Positions 57,631 to 64,000 of a stretch of 64,000 bases of DNA are shown here, piece by piece. The notes beneath the pieces were generated by a model. That model was not told the DNA's origin, ran no database searches, and worked only from the letters and a program-made list of their open reading frames with translations. The first letter of the stretch is position 1. Each line of letters starts with the position of its first letter. The stretch is from assembly GCF_016097555.1 (NCBI RefSeq), contig NC_054701.1, positions 3,200,196-3,264,195 on the forward strand, given 5' to 3'. Position numbers and translations under genes: made by a program. Origin of the DNA: Gigantopelta aegis. Taxonomy: Eukaryota; Mollusca; Gastropoda; Neomphalida; Peltospiridae.

Positions 57631-57642
57631 GGTCACGTGACC
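57631..57642. promoter_or_regulatory. CLEAR/E-box palindrome upstream of an exon
   Basis: GGTCACGTGACC, a perfect palindrome containing the 10-mer GTCACGTGAC, which is the TFEB CLEAR consensus. It ends 18 bp before the ATG at 57661. The position fits a core promoter element of the gene starting there. Confidence 0.5.
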
Positions 57643-57660
57643 AAATCTCTCAAAGAAAAC

Positions 57661-57762
57661 ATGGCGGTGCTGCATCATTCGACAATGAACGGGGATATTG
57701 TAAATTTTAATATAGGACCGCGAGCGGAGGATGCTTTTTCCTCTGGGAATTTGCAAGATGAG
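57661..57762 (+). CDS. First coding exon of an unrecognised gene
   Basis: ATG in a Kozak-like AACATGGCG context, 34 codons (MAVLHHSTMNGDIVNFNIGP, RAEDAFSSGNLQDE), then a consensus donor GAG|GTAAGA, phase 0. Local GC content and the upstream CACGTG palindrome fit a promoter-proximal exon. I do not recognise the protein and could not place further exons in the 6 kb downstream, so the gene probably has a long first intron or runs past the window. Confidence 0.55.
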
Positions 57763-60700
57763 GTAAGATATTTTATTATTCCTTCCTGCAACGTCTGGAG
57801 TGCTGTTGTTTTCCACTGATGCATAAATGCGACGGAATGCTGCCATAACATCTTGAATTTTTGTGATTCGAGCACCTGCTTCGTTCTAAATCCAAAATTG
57901 TCGCCAATAAATCCTTTATGTGTCTTTTTTTATTATCTGATCTCACACATAGCATTGTTTTGACAATGTCTTTATTACTGCTGGCGTGTCTATTTTTAAT
58001 GAAAAGAGTAACCAAACGTTTATCTAAAAATATTTTCTCCAATATTTCTATTCTAAAAATAGATACCACAGGTGCACTAATAACAATGCAAATTGTTCGT
58101 TGTATGTAAACAGTTTTTCATTAAATTTTTACTAATGATAAACACATCTCAGTCTGGCCTAGTTTATTAATAGTTAAAGACATTTGGTACTGTTCATCTT
58201 AAGTTATTAAATGACATTTGATTTGTTGTATTTTGACATATATATCACAACTCTGTGCTAAAACTAAAGCAGCTAGGTCTGTTTTTATTTACACCGTCTG
58301 ACATTTGCCAACCAATATTACACAACTTAGTCAGGATCACAGCCAGCCCAGTGGCTGATAAATATATCTAAGAAAATCATATTAATTAGAACAATAATAG
58401 TTTTGAATAGTGGTTTACAGTTTTCTTCTAACCATGATTGCAACAGGGCATTGTGCCAACATAGCATCAGAAAATAAAAGAAAAAGATGTGACCTTTAAA
58501 AAAATAATGCTAATCATACGGCTTGTTCTAAAAAATTTAATAATAAAAAAAATATATATATACTTGAGATTGCAGCCTCTATTTTTGTAATCTGGATTAA
58601 TGTACAAATAGTTCTAAGGATACATGTATGTCAAAACATACCCATACTGAAACATATAGTCCGTCCCGTCATTCTATAAAAATGTTTTTTGTAAATAATA
58701 TCAGTTTGGTTTGACGTCAGAAGAAAATTAAAAGTGTTTTAGAAATAACAAAAATACAATTTTTGTATGCAATTTACAAATCATTCGGCTGAGAAATAAA
58801 TAACTTGTAATAAATCCCATAGTAATAAAAAGGCGTTCCATGTGGGATGGACTATAAGATTTTTGGTCAGAACATAGTTTTTAAAAATGTTATTTTTATT
58901 CATCAGTTTAAAATATATTGTGATAATGTATATTTGTACTAAATTTAATAACAATTTTAAAAAATAAGCACCATATATATGGAAGTAAATGTCATATCTG
59001 TATTTGTTGTTTCCTTGTAATATTTTTAAAATTAAAAACAAAATAGAAGTGGTAGTATGTCGAATGAGAATAAAATCCAACCATTGAGACTAAATTATCA
59101 ATAATAGGAATGGGATCAGGGATGTCATTAATAGGCGGCTTCCCGGCCATTTTTTGCCGGCTATCGAATCACTTCTCGCTAGATGTCGAACTTCCAATAA
59201 ACAGTGAGCACTACTCGACCTTTCGTCGAGTACAGCCAGCCGTTTGTCGCAAAGCCATGTTTATAAAATATTCTTCTCTAGTTCCATTTATACATGTTAT
59301 TTATAATTGAATAGTCTTCATACATGTACAAGTCATTAGATGATTTATTAAAGTTGTGAATTTCATTAATGTTGTCAGTGTTCTCACTGCTCCATTTATG
59401 CTTGTCGGGCCGCACCACTAATGCGTTTTGCCGCCTCAGACTGAACATGTATCAAAGACAACAAGCCGCTGTATGTACATAAACACAACTGACAAAAACC
59501 TTTAGTAGCTTATGACAGTTATCGTTACGTAACTTTTAACAGCCACTATTGTGTCCAATACCAGTATCCATTTGTATGTTTAATACACACAAAAAAAGTT
59601 ATTTATTATTTGAGCAATGAGAACATTTTATTTTTACGTTTTGTCAATCTCCTTATGAGATGCCAGTTTATCACGTGATCAGAACAGTTATTCTGTCTTT
59701 TGTGTCCACTGACTCTCGTTAGGTACTTTAACCTCAGTTGCATATTTAATTTGCCATAACTTATTATTTTTATTTACTGTCATTTGTTTATTCAGGTATG
59801 TAGGTATTTCCACAAAGTAATTGTTGTTTTTTGCTTTTCTGTGGGGGGTTTTAATAGTTTATTCCTTCCTTTTTGTTTTTTGAAGGATGGGGGGAGTGGG
59901 TCGTGCAGCTGACCCCTTTTAATTTTCATCCAGTGAGAACACTGCATTGTGTTCCCTTTCAAGGCTTTACATCTCATTAGTTTGGACACAGCAGGCTTTT
60001 TGTCTGAGCACACTTAGGTCTTTTTAGTGAAGTAATGTTACTAATAGCTAGTAAAGAGTTGCACATATTCAAACATGCATTTAAAGTTGTTTCAATCAAA
60101 TACAGTGTAACACTCCATTGGTTTTCTTGTGAAATGTTTTGAACTTAAAATGTTTGTACTTAATTTGGGCATATCCTAAACCGCCTCAGTTTTGGTGCAA
60201 TATAAAGTCCTGCCTGTTGTGCCTGAGGAGGGGTGATGTTTAGGAGTTGTATTTAAAAATACATTTATACTGTAATTTTTTCACAACTACTAGGCCATTT
60301 CCAACTAAATTTGGTGGCAATCTTCCTTGACCTATGGAGGAACAAAGTGATGAATTTGGTAATTCCGACACACATACCTCTCCCCCCACCCCCACCCCCC
60401 CCCACCCCCTCCTTTCTGCCTGGAAAATAGGTATTGTGTTTAGGTGAGGTTATTAATTAGTCAGGTGGTCGTTTAGGCCCATGGTCTCTTGTTGGTATAA
60501 CAAATCATATAAATCAACTTGTAAGACTAAAATATTTTGTACGTTGGTGGGTCAAAGAACAAAACTGTAATGGAAATTTATTCATGACTCTTAAGTTGTA
60601 AAACATGATTGAAAATGCATATCTGAGCACAGAACATGGTGTTAAATTGTTCTGGAAAGGACTCTAACCAGTACCCTTGTCACTTGACCCCCACAAAAAG

Positions 60701-61030
60701 AACCTAAACACTAACTATTCACTGGCCGGCACATGCGTCCATGACAGGCGTGTGCTAAAACAGCATGCTCTGAACGTACACATTAAGCCCCATGATCTGA
60801 CCTGACATAATTATTCACCATTGGATTGTGATTAATGGCCGCTTATAATTTGAATTGCACCTGCTGTTTTTATTCTTAACACTGGGGATGATTCATTTTT
60901 TAAATTTTCATTTTCGATATTTGGTGCAGCTAGGGCCTATTAAACACGTACACACATAAAAACTGTTTTAAGGACAAAACATTTTATTTTTAATGATCAC
61001 TTGTAAAATAATTGTAAGTAAATGGAATCA
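57763..61030. other. Probable intron of the gene starting at 57661, nothing recognised
   Basis: AT-rich DNA with a C-rich tract at 60377-60405. No exon with family similarity was found on either strand. Confidence 0.4.
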
Positions 61031-61032
61031 AT

Positions 61033-61075
61033 CATTTCGTACCATACTGCCTGGTCATTGTGACAAATGAAAATA
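61033..61075. repeat. Fragment of beta-type motif cluster
   Basis: 'tcatttcgtaccatactgcc' and 'tggtcattgtgac' match the right end of element beta in reverse ('gaccaggcagcatggtacga'). A mirrored 'gaaatgactttttgcagtag' fragment lies at about 62670-62690, so a decayed relative may span 61.0-62.7 kb. Confidence 0.45.
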
Positions 61076-61571
61076 TGATCAGACTACGTTTATTTGATGG
61101 ATAAGTAAAAAAAAGAAGAAAAAATTGTTTTATTTTAAGAAATTATAAATAATTTTGGACCAGGAAAATACTAACTGATATGTCGATCTTTTGCTGTCCT
61201 TGTCTGGGGGACTGATGAAAAATTCTGCTTATTTTTATCACTGCAGTAGGTAGGGGTGCAATCAATATTTGTTGTTAAATAAATTTATAACCGTTTTTAA
61301 GAATTCTGTACATGAAAAACAATTAAACAACATTTTATAAAATGAATCAAGGAAATTTTTTTAAAATTATATTAGTAATTTATTGCTAAGATTTTTTACT
61401 TTTTCTTGTGTTTTAAGTCACAATTTGTATAGCAAACTAAAGTTATACTTTTATACATGTATCCATTAATCGTGTGATGTGTGGTTGATCTGTGATTGAT
61501 CCCCATCAATGGGTCTATTGTGCTATTTCTCATTCCATCTAGTGCATCATGACTTGTATATCAAATTCAAA

Positions 61572-61917
61572 GTAGTATTTTCCCTAGATATTTGGCAAGG
61601 CATGATAGACAAAACACTTTTGAGGGCATTTTCACCATTTTCAGGGCATTTTTTTTGCATTAAAAACAAAAAAATAAATTGAAACAAACGTAAATGTAAT
61701 TAATGTTTTGCTTTAATAAATTAATGGCAAAATATATAACAGATATTTTTATTAATTAATAATAAATTTTTTTAGTGTTTCATCAAGCAATTTTAGAATT
61801 AATTATTGAAAAAGTCCTGTTTAATCTGAGGGCAGCATGGCACTGATTAAGGCAATATGGTGCTGGACTACTGAGGCATGGTGCTGCACCATGCTAAAAC
61901 AAGCTAGGGAAAACACT
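61572..61917. mobile_element. MITE-like repeat (copy 2)
   Basis: About 345 bp, ends AGTATTTTCCCTAG and CTAGGGAAAACACT in inverted orientation, inserted into a family-B SINE. Related to 40541-41097. Target duplication is not clear (TCAAA-type at both sides). Confidence 0.75.
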
Positions 61918-62018
61918 ATCAAAAGCTGTGGTATGTGCTATCCTGTTTGGGATGGTGTATATAAAAGATTCGCTGCTACCAATGGAAAAAATGTAGTGGG
62001 TGTCCTCTCTAAGACAAT

Positions 62019-62404
62019 ATAGACCGGCCTCGGTGGCGTTGTGGTTAGGCCATCAGTATACAGGCTGGTACTGGTAGATACTGGGTTTGAATCCCAGTCG
62101 AGGCATGGGATTTTTAATCCAGATACCGACTCCAAACCCTGAGTGAGTGCTCCACAAGGCTCAATGGGTAGGTGTAAACCACTTGCACCGACCAGTGATC
62201 CATAACTGGTTCAACAAAGGCCATGGTTTGTGCTATCCTGCCTGTGGGAAGTGCAAATAAAAGATCCCTTGCTGCTAATCGGAAAGAGTAGCCCATGTAG
62301 TGACGACAGTGGGTTTCCTCTCAAAATCTGTGTGGTCCTTAACCATATGTCTGACGCCATATAACCGTAAATAAAAATGTGTTGAGTGCGTCGTTAAAGT
62401 TCGT
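62019..62404 (+). repeat. Full-length SINE (family A) nested in SINE B
   Basis: Target duplication TCTCTAAGACAAT (62006-62018 and 62405-62417). Starts 'accggcctcggtggcgttgt' and ends near 'gtgcgtcgttaaagttcg', with little tail. Nested in an older SINE. Confidence 0.95.
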
Positions 62405-62505
62405 TCTCTAAGACAATGTCAAATTTACCAAATATTTGATACCCAATAGCCGATATAAATCAATATGTTCAGGTGGTGTCATTATACAAAATAAACTTTG
62501 TCTTT

Positions 62506-63460
62506 ACATCAACTAATCACACAAAAAAGGGAGAAAAACAATGGACCAGAGCATAAAAGTTTATTTATACAATAAATAAATAAATACATTTCTTGATATA
62601 CATTGTACTACATTATATATTGGTGAAATGTTATGACTAGATAAATTTTATTTTTATGTTATGGTGGGAAATGACTTTTTGCAGTAGTATGAATTTTTTT
62701 ATCACTTTTATTGTGTGCATTAAAATTACAAATGGATACAAGTATGGGACAAAATAGAGGCTGTTAAAAATACTGTTAAATTACGTTACGATAACTGTCG
62801 TAAATGTTTCGTCAATTGCTTTTTTGTAAACCATGCAGGTTGTTTCCTTTGATGTCCAGTGTGCAGACTGATCATTGTGTTTTCTTGTGTGGAAAAAAGT
62901 GTACATTTGGAAATAGTGGAGATAGGTGCTGGAAAATATAGTATGGTGCTGGAAAATAAAGAGGGGTGCAGAAAAATAAAGGATGGGGAGAACACGAAAG
63001 AAAGGCGGCAAAATGCAATAGCGGAGCAGGCCGCCCCACTTAAATGGAGTAAATGTTGACTAGAAAACAGCATAGTTTTTACCATTTTACCACACCATAA
63101 TAGCATATTGGGTCTGCGATAATCCTTGCAAATGTGTCATGTGCAGAGGAATCAAGCATTGTGATTGGCAGACATGTCTTACCATGTTTGAGATTCTCAG
63201 CAGAGTGCAAGATACAGAAATACTCTGAGAATTTAAAAAAAAAATAAACTGATAAACAAATTGAAAAATAGTGCATCAAACTGTGATCCTAAAACTGAAT
63301 ATCATGCACCACGATGAATCATCATGCCCTTAATCATGTACTTTCCATGGAATAGAAATAAGAGATGAAAATGAAATGATGTAGGTGGCTAGTACATTCT
63401 ACTACCAAGAGTGTGACTTAAAACAAGTTAATAGCTAAAAATAATTGGTTGATTTTAAAT
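62506..63460. other. Intergenic DNA, nothing recognised
   Basis: AT-rich, with short frames only. 62670-62690 resembles a beta-type motif (see 61033). Confidence 0.4.
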
Positions 63461-63461
63461 A

Positions 63462-64000
63462 TGCTCTTCAAAAAAAGAAACTTGACATTAGTAAAAATAA
63501 TGCTATCGGATTATTTTGACAAAATCAAAGACATCATAAAGACAATCAAGTAAGTGAGCGAATGGTGATTATTCAAAAACACTATAAAACGTTCAATTTG
63601 CATAAACGTAGCCATAGTCAACGTTTGTACTAAAACGCAAAATCGCAATCCTCAGAGAAGCACGTGCATCTTGAAGTTCTGTAACTTTGCATGCCGAACC
63701 CTCCGTTGGTGGGGCATAAAAGGCCACATCAGCAGTGATTCAAACAGACCGCATAACAACACTGTAGGTAACGCAACAATGTCAAGATTGACGTCAGCTC
63801 AACGCAATAATGCCATTGGAAGAATGCAAGCAGGGGCAACTCAACAAGCTGTGGCAAGGCACTTTGGCGTCTCCAGACAGACCATCTCTGCTTTATGGGC
63901 ACGGTACAACACCACTCAAAGTGTTAATGAAAGGCCAAGGTCAGGTCGTTCCAGAGTTACCACTGCCGCTCAAGATCGATACATCTGGGTGTGCCATCTT
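63462..64000 (+). mobile_element. Tc1-like transposon, 5' part (runs off window)
   Basis: Begins after a TA at 63460-63461 with 'tgctcttcaaaaaaagaaac', a Tc1-type terminus. It has about 315 bp of 5' non-coding sequence and then a transposase frame. It appears young, with no breaks in the visible part. Confidence 0.8.
63779..64000 (+). CDS. Tc1-like transposase, N-terminal part
   Basis: ATG at 63779 opens 74 codons to the window edge: MSRLTSAQRNNAIGRMQAGA, TQQAVARHFGVSRQTISALW (first HTH), then RPRSGRSRVTT (GRPR-like hook) and AAQDRYI. This is the bipartite paired-like DNA-binding region that contacts the element ends. The catalytic DDE part lies beyond the window. Confidence 0.88.
   Translation, partial: MSRLTSAQRNNAIGRMQAGATQQAVARHFGVSRQTISALWARYNTTQSVNERPRSGRSRVTTAAQDRYIWVCHL

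Larger units (their letters stand above)
61490..62505 (+). repeat. SINE (family B) split by two later insertions
   Basis: Host pieces: 61490-61571 (to 'gacttgtatatcaaat'), 61918-62018 (from 'aaaagctgtggtatgtgcta') and 62418-62505 (to 'gtggtgtcattatacaaaat'). Insert 1 is a MITE-like repeat at 61572-61917. Insert 2 is a family-A SINE at 62019-62404. Confidence 0.88.

Noticed and set aside
59110-59310. 66-codon frame downstream of the orphan exon
   Set aside because: No acceptor site or similarity; could not be linked to the exon at 57661.

Overview
The window is 64 kb of an AT-rich invertebrate nuclear genome with long introns and a dense load of interspersed repeats. The host is most likely a mollusc. 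That is an inference from the tRNA-headed SINE families with the 'ttatatggcgtcagacatatgg' type body and the 'gtttgttttgttta' type tail, which I associate with gastropod and bivalve genomes, and from animal-type genes with spliceosomal introns. No bacterial, organellar or viral sequence was recognised.

Genes supported, left to right. (1) A first coding exon of a dystroglycan-like gene on the minus strand (1926-2198); the rest runs off the left edge. (2) The SET-domain exon of a SETMAR-like H3K9 methyltransferase on the plus strand (27711-28460), with no transposase fused to it. (3) A complete eight-exon SUMF1 gene (formylglycine-generating enzyme, 381 aa) on the minus strand (34435-45215). (4) A complete three-exon NUDT16-like Nudix hydrolase (222 aa) on the plus strand (45593-49375). 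(5) One clean first coding exon of an unrecognised gene at 57661-57762, placed 18 bp after a perfect CLEAR-type palindrome. SETMAR and SUMF1 are convergent neighbours, as at human 3p26. SUMF1 and NUDT16 are divergent, with start codons 378 bp apart.

Region by region: 1-2.3 kb holds a 57-bp minisatellite in the dystroglycan intron and the exon. 2.3-11 kb holds small tandem arrays, a decayed Tc1 element and large AT microsatellites. 11-15.3 kb is a cluster of non-autonomous DNA elements; one of them splits a THAP-domain reading frame. 16.2-22.7 kb is an 89-bp satellite split by a LINE, a SINE and a Tigger element. 23-34 kb holds hAT/DUF4371-like remnants, SINEs, the SET exon and an internally deleted Tc1 element. 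34.4-49.4 kb is SUMF1 plus NUDT16 with repeat-filled introns. 49.5-64 kb is SINE-rich intergenic DNA ending in the 5' part of a Tc1 element.

The most unusual signals are these. Three unrelated-looking elements (11142-11982, 14429-15248, 43080-44141) share one architecture: inverted clusters of a CGA-centred 12-15-mer at both ends and 7-9-bp target duplications. A 75-bp minisatellite starts inside SUMF1 exon 5 and carries three extra copies of its splice donor, two of which would add 25 or 75 residues in frame. SUMF1 exon 3 also has its donor end duplicated. A Tigger transposase gene carries ten copies of a 63-bp coding segment.
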